Made by a program: the position numbers and the translations under genes. 64,000 nucleotides of DNA, from contig NZ_JAMBOL010000002.1 of NCBI RefSeq assembly GCF_023715605.1, forward strand, positions 372,001-436,000. Direction: 5' to 3'. Within the stretch, counting starts at the first letter, position 1; every line of letters begins with the position of its first letter. The stretch is from Halalkalibacter oceani (lineage in GTDB: Bacteria > Bacillota > Bacilli > Bacillales > Bacillaceae_D). Under the pieces are notes generated by a model that was not told the origin of the DNA, made no database searches, and worked only from the letters and a program-made list of their open reading frames with translations. Below, piece after piece: positions 9,874-17,787 of this stretch.

Positions 9874-9986
9874 CTCTTATCTGTCAGCTTTGCGCTTGAG
9901 AGAATTAGCACCTTGAATCAACCGCTCGGTTGAAACAGGTTGCCGGGCTTCATCGGGCTCGTCCCTCCACCTGCTCTTAATAAGAG
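9874..9986 (-). promoter_or_regulatory. SAM-I (S-box) riboswitch for mtnWXBD
   Basis: On the minus strand the conserved S-box core reads AGAGCAGGTGGAGGGA, GCCCGATGAAGCCCGGCAACC and GGTGCTAATTC in order, closed by the P1 arms CTCTTATT and AGATAAGAG. High SAM should favour the downstream terminator and switch the salvage operon off. Confidence 0.97.
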
Positions 9987-10025
9987 TATTCGTATTGGTA
10001 TTGTCGTTACAAAATGATGTAATGA

Positions 10026-10054
10026 ATTATGCCAGAGGAAGAGTCGTCTGTCAA
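10026..10054 (-). promoter_or_regulatory. Sigma-A promoter of the mtnWXBD operon
   Basis: TTGACA (10054-10049), 17-base spacer, CATAAT (10031-10026). The start point would lie just before the aptamer. Confidence 0.85.
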
Positions 10055-10080
10055 TTATGAATTATTTTTGCGAAAATCTA

Positions 10081-10110
10081 TTGACAAAACGAATGTCTGA
10101 CTCGTATGAT
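10081..10110 (+). promoter_or_regulatory. Sigma-A promoter of the importer-mtnKA operon
   Basis: TTGACA at 10081-10086, 18-base spacer, TATGAT at 10105-10110, about 45 bases before the aptamer. Confidence 0.85.
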
Positions 10111-10154
10111 TACTCTCAGAATTCAAAATGTAAAACATAAAATTACATGATTCA

Positions 10155-10306
10155 CTCTTATCGAGAGCTGGCAGAGGGAATTGGCCCAATGAAGCCCGGC
10201 AACCGGTCTGTTCATCAAGGAGATTGATGGAAGCCTAAAAGGTGTAAAGACACGGTGCTACATCCAACAGCTCGTTTTACATGTGAAACGAGCTGAAAGA
10301 TAAGAG
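10155..10306 (+). promoter_or_regulatory. SAM-I (S-box) riboswitch for the importer-mtnKA operon
   Basis: Core segments GAGCTGGCAGAGGGA, GGCCCAATGAAGCCCGGCAA and GGTGCTACATCCA are present. P1 arms are CTCTTATC (10155-10162) and GATAAGAG (10299-10306). AAGAGGACGGA after P1 can pair with TCCGCCTCTT to form the antiterminator. Confidence 0.97.
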
Positions 10307-10325
10307 GACGGAGCCAGTCCATTCC

Positions 10326-10361
10326 GCCTCTTTCTCGATCGTGAGTGAAAGAGGCTTTTTT
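10326..10361 (+). terminator. S-box terminator before the importer genes
   Basis: GCCTCTTTC / GAAAGAGGC followed by TTTTTT. Confidence 0.93.
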
Positions 10362-10394
10362 ATGTTTTGCCGACAAAAAAGGGGAGAGAGACAA

Positions 10395-11513
10395 ATGAAG
10401 AAAAATAAGTGGTGGAAATCAGTAGTGGCAGCGGCGCTTGCCGTAACGCTTGTCGGCTGCGGAGCTGGAGAAGAGTCAACAGGAGAGCAGGGCGGTGGAG
10501 CGGAAAGCGACACGATCGAAGGTGTGCCGGAACGATTTGCCGGCGGTGAAGAAACGAAAATCAGAGTGATCCGCAAAATCGGCGGCGATGATCATACAGC
10601 GCAATATTTGGCCGGAGTAAAGGAAGAAGGAGAGGCACTCGGCTTTGATGTCGACGTATTTACAGCAAACGGCGATACGGCCCGTTATCATGATGCGATT
10701 TCTCAGGCGATTGATGCTGGCGTCGATGGGCTGATTTTATCGCATGGCGACGATGCGGCGACCTACGATGCGGTTGAGCGCGCCCGGGAGGCGGGAATTG
10801 AAGTGGTTACGTTCGATTCGATTGCTGAATTGGAAGAGATTGAAGGCGTAACGCTGACTTCTCAGGATGACGAAGCATTGGCGACGCTGGCGCTTGACCA
10901 ACTCGTTGAGGATTTCAACGGAGAAGCGAACATGATTTATCTTTGGGTTGACGGCTTTCCACCAATGGTACGCCGCAACAACGTCTATCAGGAAGTGCTT
11001 GCGGCAAATCCGGGGCTGAACGAGCTTGAACGGTTTGGGGTCGCCTCTGAGGATACGTCGACACAGACACAAAATGCGGTCGCGGCGATGCTGAACAAAT
11101 ACCCTGAAGGGGAGATTGATGCGATTTTTGCGACATGGGACGCCTTTGCGATCGGGGCCGCTCGTGCGCTGGAGGAAGCGGGCCGTGATGAAATCGCGAT
11201 TTACGGAATTGACGTATCAAATGCCGATCTTCAAGTAATGCAGCAGGAAAACAGCACGTGGAGCTACACGGCTGCTGTCGATCCGAAGCTGATCGGCTCG
11301 ATCAATCTGCGGATTTTAGCGAAGAAGCTTGCCGGAGAGGAAACCCCGCAAACCTATGATTTGGAAGCATCGTTGATTTCAAGAGAGAGCCTCATCGGCG
11401 GGTCAGAACCGGTCAATATGGTTAACCTTGCTGACGTGATTGAAGGCTGGGGCATATCTGATGCGTTTGAAGAAGAGTGGATGACGATACTGAAAGAACA
11501 TCATAACCAATAG
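10395..11513 (+). CDS. Sugar-type ABC transporter substrate-binding lipoprotein, predicted for methylthioribose
   Basis: 372 residues starting MKKNKWWKS with GGGGAGAGAGA before the ATG; the frame upstream overlaps the S-box terminator and is not used. Lipobox LVGC (Cys ~16). The rest is a ribose-binding-protein type (Peripla_BP_4) fold with GVDGLILSHGDDAATYDAV, GIEVVTFDS and FATWDAFAIGAARAL. It delivers its ligand to the RbsA/RbsC-like proteins encoded next. The SAM riboswitch and the downstream kinase for methylthioribose make methylthioribose the likely substrate; that is inference. Confidence 0.9.
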   Translation: MKKNKWWKSVVAAALAVTLVGCGAGEESTGEQGGGAESDTIEGVPERFAGGEETKIRVIRKIGGDDHTAQYLAGVKEEGEALGFDVDVFTANGDTARYHDAISQAIDAGVDGLILSHGDDAATYDAVERAREAGIEVVTFDSIAELEEIEGVTLTSQDDEALATLALDQLVEDFNGEANMIYLWVDGFPPMVRRNNVYQEVLAANPGLNELERFGVASEDTSTQTQNAVAAMLNKYPEGEIDAIFATWDAFAIGAARALEEAGRDEIAIYGIDVSNADLQVMQQENSTWSYTAAVDPKLIGSINLRILAKKLAGEETPQTYDLEASLISRESLIGGSEPVNMVNLADVIEGWGISDAFEEEWMTILKEHHNQ

Positions 11514-11521
11514 GTGATGGC

Positions 11522-13018
11522 ATGAACCTGAAAATGAGCAATATTTCAATCGAATTTCCCGGTGTGCGCGCATTGGACCGAGCTTCATTTGAAATGGAGA
11601 CCGGACAGGCCCACGCGCTGATCGGCGCCAATGGCGCCGGGAAGTCGACGTTAATGAAGGTGCTGTCCGGCGTGTACAATCACTACAGCGGGGAGATTTA
11701 CCTTGATGGGGAGCTCATTGACATCCGCTCCCCAAAGGATGCCCGGCGGCACGGCATTCAAATCGTTTACCAGGAAGTTGATACAGCGCTTGTTTCAAGC
11801 TTAACAGTCGCGGAAAACATTATGCTGAACGCTCTTGTGGCCAATAAAGAGAAGAAACTGATGATTGACTGGAAAAGGCTTCATCAGCAGGCAGCGGTGA
11901 TCCTCGAGACGCTTCAAGTCAAGCTGCCGACGCGAAAGCTGGTCAGTGAGCTTTCGCTTGCTGAAAAGCAGATGGTGCTGATTGCCCGCGCCGTGTCGAC
12001 GGAATGCAAATTTCTCATTTTAGATGAGCCGACGGCACCGCTCAGTATGACAGAGACGAAGCAGCTTTTTCGCGTTGTAAATGAGCTGAAGCAAAAAGAC
12101 GTCGGAGTCATTTTCATTTCTCATCGCCTGCCGGAACTGTTTGAGATTTGCGAGGAAATCACAGTGATGAGAAATGGCTGCTATATTTCCCGTGAACGTA
12201 CAAGTGAAACGAGCGCGACGAGGGTGATTGAGCATATGCTTGGTAAGTCGCTCGAAGCCCAGTTTCCGGAGCGCAGGCAAACGGCGGGGGAGGTTGTGCT
12301 GGAAGCTGCCCATATTTCTGACGGCGACAAGGTTGATGATGTCAGCCTGACAGTGAGAGCCGGGGAAATTATCGGCGTAGCGGGACTTGTCGGTGCCGGG
12401 AAAACGGAGCTGTGCAAGCTGCTTTTTGGAGCAGAGAAGCTAAAAGCCGGCACGATCTCGCTCAGAGGGAAGAATGTCACCATTGCCAGTCCGACCGAGG
12501 CGGTGCGCCAGCGGATCGCGCTTGTGCCGGAGGAGCGCCGCAAGGAAGGGGTGCTCGTCGAAGAATCGGTCGTTACGAACTTGACCGCATCAAGCCTTGG
12601 AAACTTTCTCAAACGATTCAGCTTCGTTGATGTGAAAAAGGAACGAACGAAGGCCGAGGAAATGATTGAAGCGCTTGCGATCAAAACACCTAGTCCGGCG
12701 GCAACCGTCAAGCATCTTTCCGGCGGCAACCAGCAAAAAGTGGCGATCGGAAAATGGCTGATTGCCGACAGTGACCTTTATATTTTCGATGAGCCGACAA
12801 AAGGCGTCGATGTCGGCGCGAAAAAGGATATTTTTGAATTGATCGCCGGCCTTGCCGACCGTGGGAAAGCAATCATTTACGCATCATGCGAGCTGGCGGA
12901 AGTGCTCGGGATTACCGACCGGGTGTATGTGCTGTACGATGGGCGAATGACTAAGGAACTCGTCACATCAACTACGAACGAAGAGGAATTGTTATACCTC
13001 TCAACTGGAGGAAAGTAA
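11522..13018 (+). CDS. RbsA-type ABC transporter ATPase with two nucleotide-binding domains
   Basis: 498 residues with tandem ATPase domains as in ribose importers. The first has Walker A GANGAGKST (~residues 38-46) and FLILDEPTAPLS. The second has a degenerate Walker A GLVGAGKTE (~residue 290), the signature LSGGNQQKV and IFDEPTKGVDVG. Starts nine bases after the binding-protein stop and ends one base before the permease start, so the three genes are one operon. It powers uptake of the sugar-like ligand, predicted methylthioribose. Confidence 0.95.
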   Translation: MNLKMSNISIEFPGVRALDRASFEMETGQAHALIGANGAGKSTLMKVLSGVYNHYSGEIYLDGELIDIRSPKDARRHGIQIVYQEVDTALVSSLTVAENIMLNALVANKEKKLMIDWKRLHQQAAVILETLQVKLPTRKLVSELSLAEKQMVLIARAVSTECKFLILDEPTAPLSMTETKQLFRVVNELKQKDVGVIFISHRLPELFEICEEITVMRNGCYISRERTSETSATRVIEHMLGKSLEAQFPERRQTAGEVVLEAAHISDGDKVDDVSLTVRAGEIIGVAGLVGAGKTELCKLLFGAEKLKAGTISLRGKNVTIASPTEAVRQRIALVPEERRKEGVLVEESVVTNLTASSLGNFLKRFSFVDVKKERTKAEEMIEALAIKTPSPAATVKHLSGGNQQKVAIGKWLIADSDLYIFDEPTKGVDVGAKKDIFELIAGLADRGKAIIYASCELAEVLGITDRVYVLYDGRMTKELVTSTTNEEELLYLSTGGK

Positions 13019-13019
13019 T

Positions 13020-14015
13020 ATGGCGGAACAAAAAAGGGGCGACCATAAAGCGTCCTTTGACTTGTTTAATTTTTTATATAAATATGGGACGATGATTTTA
13101 ATTGTCGTGCTGATTATTGTCTTTGCCAGCGTGAATCCGTCCTTTATTAAGGCGGATAATATCATTACGATTTTGCGCTCGATCTCGATCGTGACAATTA
13201 TCGCGATCGGCATTACGATTTCCCTGGCGGTCGACGGCTTTGATTTATCAGTCGGCTCAGTCGCCTCGCTTGCCAGCGCCGTCGTGATTTCGATGTTTGT
13301 CTGGTATTCCCAGCCGACTGCGGTTGCAATCGTAACAGCCATTGCCGTTGCTTTGCTTGTCGGCGCGTTTAACGCCTTTATGATCGTCAAAGTCCGAATT
13401 CCGGATTTGCTGTTAACGCTGGCGACGATGTTCATTATTCAAGGAGTGGCGCTGACCTATACAAAAGGGGCGACCGTCTCTGAAAATATGATTATGCCCG
13501 ATGGCAGCTATGCGGAGGGCACGATCAGCAGCGGATTCGCCAAGCTCGGCCAGGTGCCTTATATTATTATCATCATGCTTGTCGTTGTTTTCATTGTTCA
13601 TATTTTCCTTACGCATACAAAGCATGGCCGTTACATGTATGTCATCGGCGGCAACGAGGAAGCGGCTCGGCTCTCCGGCATTCCCGTCAACAAATACAAG
13701 GTCGTTGCCTACCTGCTTTCCGCCTTATTCGCTTCATTGGGAGGAATCGTCCTCGCCTCGCGGGTGATGACGGCGGAAATTAATGCCGGCGGACCTTATT
13801 TGATGGATGCGGTCGCCGCGGCCTTCATCGGCTTTGCCGTCCTCGGCGCCGGAAAGCCGAACGCGCTCGGAACGTTTGTCGGGGCTGTTTTAATCGGAAT
13901 ATTGGCCAATGGACTTGTGATGATGAGTGTACCGTATTACGCGATGGACATTGTAAAAGGAACGGTGCTCGCTTTGGCACTGGCCCTGACTTATTATAAA
14001 AGCAGACAGAAGTAA
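13020..14015 (+). CDS. RbsC-type ABC transporter permease
   Basis: 331 residues, about nine hydrophobic segments, BPD_transp_2 family. Family motifs seen include VDGFDLSVGSVASLASAV (~residue 70), GGNEEAARLSGIPVNKYK, the cytoplasmic loop that contacts the ATPase, and AAAFIGFAVLGAGKPNALGT. A single permease gene suggests a homodimeric channel. The ribosome site GGAGG overlaps the end of the ATPase gene. Confidence 0.94.
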   Translation: MAEQKRGDHKASFDLFNFLYKYGTMILIVVLIIVFASVNPSFIKADNIITILRSISIVTIIAIGITISLAVDGFDLSVGSVASLASAVVISMFVWYSQPTAVAIVTAIAVALLVGAFNAFMIVKVRIPDLLLTLATMFIIQGVALTYTKGATVSENMIMPDGSYAEGTISSGFAKLGQVPYIIIIMLVVVFIVHIFLTHTKHGRYMYVIGGNEEAARLSGIPVNKYKVVAYLLSALFASLGGIVLASRVMTAEINAGGPYLMDAVAAAFIGFAVLGAGKPNALGTFVGAVLIGILANGLVMMSVPYYAMDIVKGTVLALALALTYYKSRQK

Positions 14016-14040
14016 ACGATGAACGGGGAGGGGAAGGAAG

Positions 14041-15252
14041 ATGACGACATTTACTGAGAAATATTTTACGATGACGGAAGCTGAAGCGGTCGATTATACG
14101 AAGACGAGACTGTCGATTTTTCCAGCTGATGCTGAATTGACATGTGAGGAAATTGGCGATGGAAACTTGAATTATGTGTTTCGGATCCGCGATCAGAAAA
14201 GCGGCCAGTCAATTATTATTAAGCAGGCCGGGCCGGTGGCGCGCATTTCGGACGAGTTTAAAGTGTCTCCGGACCGCAACCGGATTGAAAGTGATATTTT
14301 ACGGCTGCAAGGGAAGCTGGCAGAAGGCTTCGTGCCAAAGGTGTATCACTATGATCCGATCATGAACTGCTGCGTGATGGAGGATCTATCTGACTTTGAC
14401 ATTTTAAGAACTGCATTCTTAAAAAAGAGAACGTTTCCGAAATTCGCTGATCATATTTCCACGTTTTTAGTCAACACTCTCCTGGCGACATCGGATCTTG
14501 TGCTGAATCATAAAGAGAAAAAGGAACTCGTTAAATCGTTCATCAATCCTGAGCTATGTGAAATCACGGAGGACCTCGTTTACACAGAGCCTTTCTATCC
14601 ATGCCCGCGCAACGAAGTGTTTGACGGCACACGGGCATTTGTCGAAGAGGAAATTTGGAACGACAAGGCGCTGGCGCTGGAAACAGCAAAGCTTAAGTTC
14701 GACTTTATGACAAATGCCCAGTCGCTTTTACACGGTGATTTGCATACCGGCTCAATCTTCGTCACAGAAACGGAAACGAAAGTGATTGATCCGGAATTCG
14801 CCTTTTACGGCCCGGCTGGTTACGATATCGGCAATGTAATCGCCAATTTGCTGTTTGCCTATGTCAATGGCCGTCACACGCTGACAAATGAAGCGGAGCG
14901 TGAGCAGTTTTGCGGATATATCCTCGAGACGATTAAGCAGACGATAGACTTGTTTAAAGAAAAATTTATCAGCGCATACAAGCGCGAAGTAACAGAACAG
15001 GTCGCGTCCTACGAAGGGTTTCTTGACTACTATCTTCAAAGAATTATCGAGGATACGGCGGCGGTATGCGGACTTGAGCTTTGCCGGCGCGTTATCGGAC
15101 TGGCTAAAGTAAAGGATGTAACGGAAATCAAGGAACCGGGGAGCCGGGCGGAAGCAGAAATCTTCTGTTTAAAAGTTGGAAAGACGCTGATTCTTAACCG
15201 GCAACAGTACAGCAACGGCGAGGACTTCATTAAGACAATTGTTGAGAGCTGA
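14041..15252 (+). CDS. mtnK: 5-methylthioribose kinase
   Basis: 403 residues. Phosphorylates methylthioribose at C1, the entry step of salvage. The protein-kinase-like fold shows LLHGDLHTGSIFV as catalytic loop and VIDPEFAFYGPAGYDIGN as the DxE metal-binding motif, both diagnostic for MtnK. AGGGGAAGGAAG precedes the ATG. It directly follows the importer genes and precedes mtnA, so imported methylthioribose can be trapped at once. Confidence 0.97.
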   Translation: MTTFTEKYFTMTEAEAVDYTKTRLSIFPADAELTCEEIGDGNLNYVFRIRDQKSGQSIIIKQAGPVARISDEFKVSPDRNRIESDILRLQGKLAEGFVPKVYHYDPIMNCCVMEDLSDFDILRTAFLKKRTFPKFADHISTFLVNTLLATSDLVLNHKEKKELVKSFINPELCEITEDLVYTEPFYPCPRNEVFDGTRAFVEEEIWNDKALALETAKLKFDFMTNAQSLLHGDLHTGSIFVTETETKVIDPEFAFYGPAGYDIGNVIANLLFAYVNGRHTLTNEAEREQFCGYILETIKQTIDLFKEKFISAYKREVTEQVASYEGFLDYYLQRIIEDTAAVCGLELCRRVIGLAKVKDVTEIKEPGSRAEAEIFCLKVGKTLILNRQQYSNGEDFIKTIVES

Positions 15253-15269
15253 AGAAAAGAGGGAAGGCC

Positions 15270-16355
15270 ATGAAGAACATGATCGATATTGTCCAATCCG
15301 TCATCTTGAATGAGACGGGCGAGGCTGTCGTTATTTTAGATCAGACGCTGCTGCCGACACAGAAGGTCTATCAAACATTGAAAACACCTGAGGATGTGTG
15401 GGAGGCGATCTATCATTTGAAGGTGAGGGGAGCGCCGGCTATCGGAATCGCGGCGGCGTACGGCGCTTATTTAGGCGCAAAGCAAAGCGGCGCGTCAACG
15501 TCCGCCGAGCTTTATGCCGCTTTTGGCAGAGTGAAAGATTACCTCGGCTCCTCGCGTCCGACGGCGGTTAATTTGTTTTGGGCGCTTGAACGGCTTGAGA
15601 AGCGGCTCGTGACCGAGATGAAAGCAACGGCGGACGTCGGCCAGCTTGTCGCCGCGCTGAAGGAAGAGGCGGAAGCGATTCGCCTGGAAGATGAGCAGGT
15701 CTGTGAGACGATTGGGACGTATGCGTTATCGTTGCTGAAGCCGGGAGACGGCATTTTGACGCATTGTAATGCCGGCACGATTGCGACGGCGAAATACGGA
15801 ACGGCGCTCGCCCCAATTTATCTAGGGCAGCAGCAGGGGTATCAATTTAAGGTGTACGCCGATGAAACACGGCCCTTGCTTCAAGGGGCGCGGCTGACGG
15901 CCTGGGAACTATCAGAAGCCGGGATTGATGTCACCTTAATCTGTGACAATATGGCGTCAATCGTGATGAGCGAGGGCAAGGTGCAGGCGGTGCTAGTCGG
16001 CTGTGACCGCGTCGCGGCTAACGGCGATACGGCTAACAAAATCGGTACATCGGGTGTGGCGATTCTCGCGCAGCATTACGGCATTCCTTTCTATGTCTGT
16101 GCGCCGACCTCAACGATTGATCTCTCGTGCCAAACAGGAAAGGACATTGTGATTGAAGAACGCGATGCAACGGAGATTACGACAAAGTGGTACGAAGAAC
16201 CGATGGCGCCGGCTAATGTCAAGACATACAACCCGGCCTTCGATGTTACCGATCACCGTTTAATAACGGCGATTATTACGGAAAAAGGGATTTTACGACC
16301 GGACTTTGCCGAAGGTTTACAGTCAGTTATGAACCAGTCTGAAGCAAAATTGTGA
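15270..16355 (+). CDS. mtnA: 5-methylthioribose-1-phosphate isomerase
   Basis: 361 residues, eIF2B-like fold. It converts the aldose phosphate to methylthioribulose 1-phosphate, the substrate of MtnB encoded across the divergent promoter. Active-site Cys is in LTHCNAG (~residue 167) and the catalytic Asp in VGCDRVAANGDTANKIGT (~residue 247). Starts 17 bases after mtnK. No obvious terminator follows; the next element is a promoter and the Mn2+ riboswitch. MtnN and MtnE are not encoded in the window. Confidence 0.97.
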   Translation: MKNMIDIVQSVILNETGEAVVILDQTLLPTQKVYQTLKTPEDVWEAIYHLKVRGAPAIGIAAAYGAYLGAKQSGASTSAELYAAFGRVKDYLGSSRPTAVNLFWALERLEKRLVTEMKATADVGQLVAALKEEAEAIRLEDEQVCETIGTYALSLLKPGDGILTHCNAGTIATAKYGTALAPIYLGQQQGYQFKVYADETRPLLQGARLTAWELSEAGIDVTLICDNMASIVMSEGKVQAVLVGCDRVAANGDTANKIGTSGVAILAQHYGIPFYVCAPTSTIDLSCQTGKDIVIEERDATEITTKWYEEPMAPANVKTYNPAFDVTDHRLITAIITEKGILRPDFAEGLQSVMNQSEAKL

Positions 16356-16381
16356 AAGAAATAGGAAAAGCAGTGAACAAG

Positions 16382-16410
16382 TTGTATCACATCACCAATT
16401 CGGGTATGAT
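16382..16410 (+). promoter_or_regulatory. Sigma-A promoter of the Mn2+ riboswitch transcript
   Basis: TTGTAT (16382-16387), 17-base spacer, TATGAT (16405-16410). Confidence 0.7.
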
Positions 16411-16424
16411 TATGACTATAATCG

Positions 16425-16525
16425 AAGGGGAGTAGCTGTACAATAAAGTCGTCATGACGGGAGCAAATCCCCGGCTTTGTTGGCAACCGGATCAAGTTGT
16501 TAGCCAGACCTTTACCAGTAGCTCC
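16425..16525 (+). promoter_or_regulatory. yybP-ykoY (Mn2+) riboswitch aptamer
   Basis: The family core is present in order: GAAGGGGAGTAGCT, GTCGTCATGACGGG, CCGGCTTTGTTGGCAACCGG and the 3' CCAGACCTTTACC. In this family Mn2+ binding normally prevents a terminator and turns the gene on. The expected terminator partner GGTAAAGGTCT now lies at 16743-16753, beyond an inserted repeat. Confidence 0.92.
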
Positions 16526-16758
16526 GTCTTTCATTTCATGAAAAGACGTCTGCTTTGATGGAAAGCTGCTGAAAAAGTGCGATTTTTACTTTTTCAGCAG
16601 CTTTTTCGTAATGAGCGTAGCCGTTGCCTGATTTTGAAAGCCTTGCTACGAGTGGGTTTCTCGAAGCAAGGCGCGCAACGTGCGGCGCCATTACTCTTCT
16701 TCGAGTTACGAAAAAGGAAGTTTTTCAGTGGTCTGCTTTGATGGTAAAGGTCTTTTTT
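16506..16758 (+). promoter_or_regulatory. Split terminator of the Mn2+ riboswitch
   Basis: AGACCTTTACC (16506-16516) is perfectly complementary over 11 bases to GGTAAAGGTCT (16743-16753), which is followed by TTTTT. The two arms are now 226 bases apart because of the element at 16562-16730 and its 14-base target duplication. Confidence 0.8.
16562..16730 (+). repeat. Structured repeat element, subfamily 1, copy A (with target duplication)
   Basis: A 169-base element flanked by a perfect 14-base direct repeat GTCTGCTTTGATGG (16548-16561 and 16731-16744). It starts with the hairpin GCTGCTGAAAAAG / CTTTTTCAGCAGC and ends with TTTTTCAGTG, giving short inverted ends (GCTGAAAAA against TTTTTCAGT). 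The middle folds as nested stems: GTAATG/CATTAC, CGTTGC/GCAACG, and a 13-base stem around the loop TGGGTTT. No open reading frame of note. Confidence 0.88.
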
Positions 16759-16905
16759 ACGAGGCGACAAAAGAAGACATGCTTATCATGGCGCGAAATG
16801 GTAGAATAATGATGGAAATGCATGACCCTCATCAATTTGATTACAACAGTTTGCTTCCCTGTCATGTTTACATAGGAACCGACCTGTTTAGAAAAGGAGA
16901 AAGAT

Positions 16906-17736
16906 GTGTTGTTTGAATGGCGTAACATTTTTAAAGGTATGACAATGGGAATCTCCGACCTGATTCCAGGAGTAAGTGGCGGAACGATTGCGTTAGTGCT
17001 AGGTATTTATCAGAATCTATTAGCGGCCATTAACGGGCTTTTCACGAGACAATGGAAAAAGCATCTCATGTTTTTGCTTCCGCTCGGGATCGGTATTGTC
17101 GCAGCGCTCCTTGCCGTCAGTCATCTCGTAGAGTGGCTGTTGGCGGAATACCCGCAGCCGACCTTTTTCTTTTTTCTCGGCTTGATTATTGGCATCATCC
17201 CTAAGCTGCTGCACGATATTGAGTTTACCCGTACCTTTACGGCGGCTCATTATGTCCTGCTGCTAATCGGAGCGCTGATCGTCGGCTTAACGGTTTTTGT
17301 CAAAGAAGACGAGCTTGCGCCGGTGATGACGGCTTTAAGCACAGGTGATTATGCCCTTTTATTTTTTGCCGGCTGGCTGGCAAGCTCGGCAATGATTTTA
17401 CCGGGGATTAGCGGCTCGTTTATTTTCCTGCTTTTCGGTGTTTATCCAACGGTCGTCAATGCTTTATCGACGATTAATATCCCCGTTATTATGACTGTCG
17501 GGGCGGGGATCGCGATCGGCTTAATCGTCACAAGCCGGTTCATCGCCTGGCTTTTGCGACAATTCAAGGTCGGAACCTATGCGGTTATTATCGGCTTTAT
17601 TGTCGGCTCGACAATTGTAATTTACCCGGGCATCGGCACGGATCGATTTTTGCTGCTGGTCAGCGTGCTGACCTTCCTGTTCGGGGCGGGCTGCGCTTTC
17701 CTTTTGAGCCGGTTTGAACAGAAAAACCAGTTGTGA
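16906..17736 (+). CDS. DUF368 polyprenyl-phosphate translocase (PopT type)
   Basis: 276 residues, about eight hydrophobic segments. The family signature GISDLIPGVSGGTIALVLGIY is near the N terminus and repeated in weaker form as MILPGISGSFIFLLFGVY (~residue 162). DUF368 proteins were recently shown to return undecaprenyl phosphate across the membrane for wall synthesis and to matter at alkaline pH. The start is GTG at 16906, AAAAGGAG seven bases upstream; the ATG at 16904 is out of frame. It lies downstream of the split Mn2+ riboswitch. Confidence 0.9.
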   Translation: MLFEWRNIFKGMTMGISDLIPGVSGGTIALVLGIYQNLLAAINGLFTRQWKKHLMFLLPLGIGIVAALLAVSHLVEWLLAEYPQPTFFFFLGLIIGIIPKLLHDIEFTRTFTAAHYVLLLIGALIVGLTVFVKEDELAPVMTALSTGDYALLFFAGWLASSAMILPGISGSFIFLLFGVYPTVVNALSTINIPVIMTVGAGIAIGLIVTSRFIAWLLRQFKVGTYAVIIGFIVGSTIVIYPGIGTDRFLLLVSVLTFLFGAGCAFLLSRFEQKNQL

Positions 17737-17787
17737 ATCGAAGCGGTCGGCTGATAGCGACTGACCGATCTTAGTTGGAGGTGTCAA

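Noticed and set aside
10341-10394. N-terminal extension of the importer's binding protein
   Set aside because: It overlaps the S-box terminator and lacks a ribosome site; the ATG at 10395 with GGGGAGAGAGA and a lipoprotein signal is clearly the start.
12181-12729. 182-codon minus-strand frame inside the ABC ATPase gene
   Set aside because: Serine/alanine-rich shadow of a well-conserved ATPase; no start signal.
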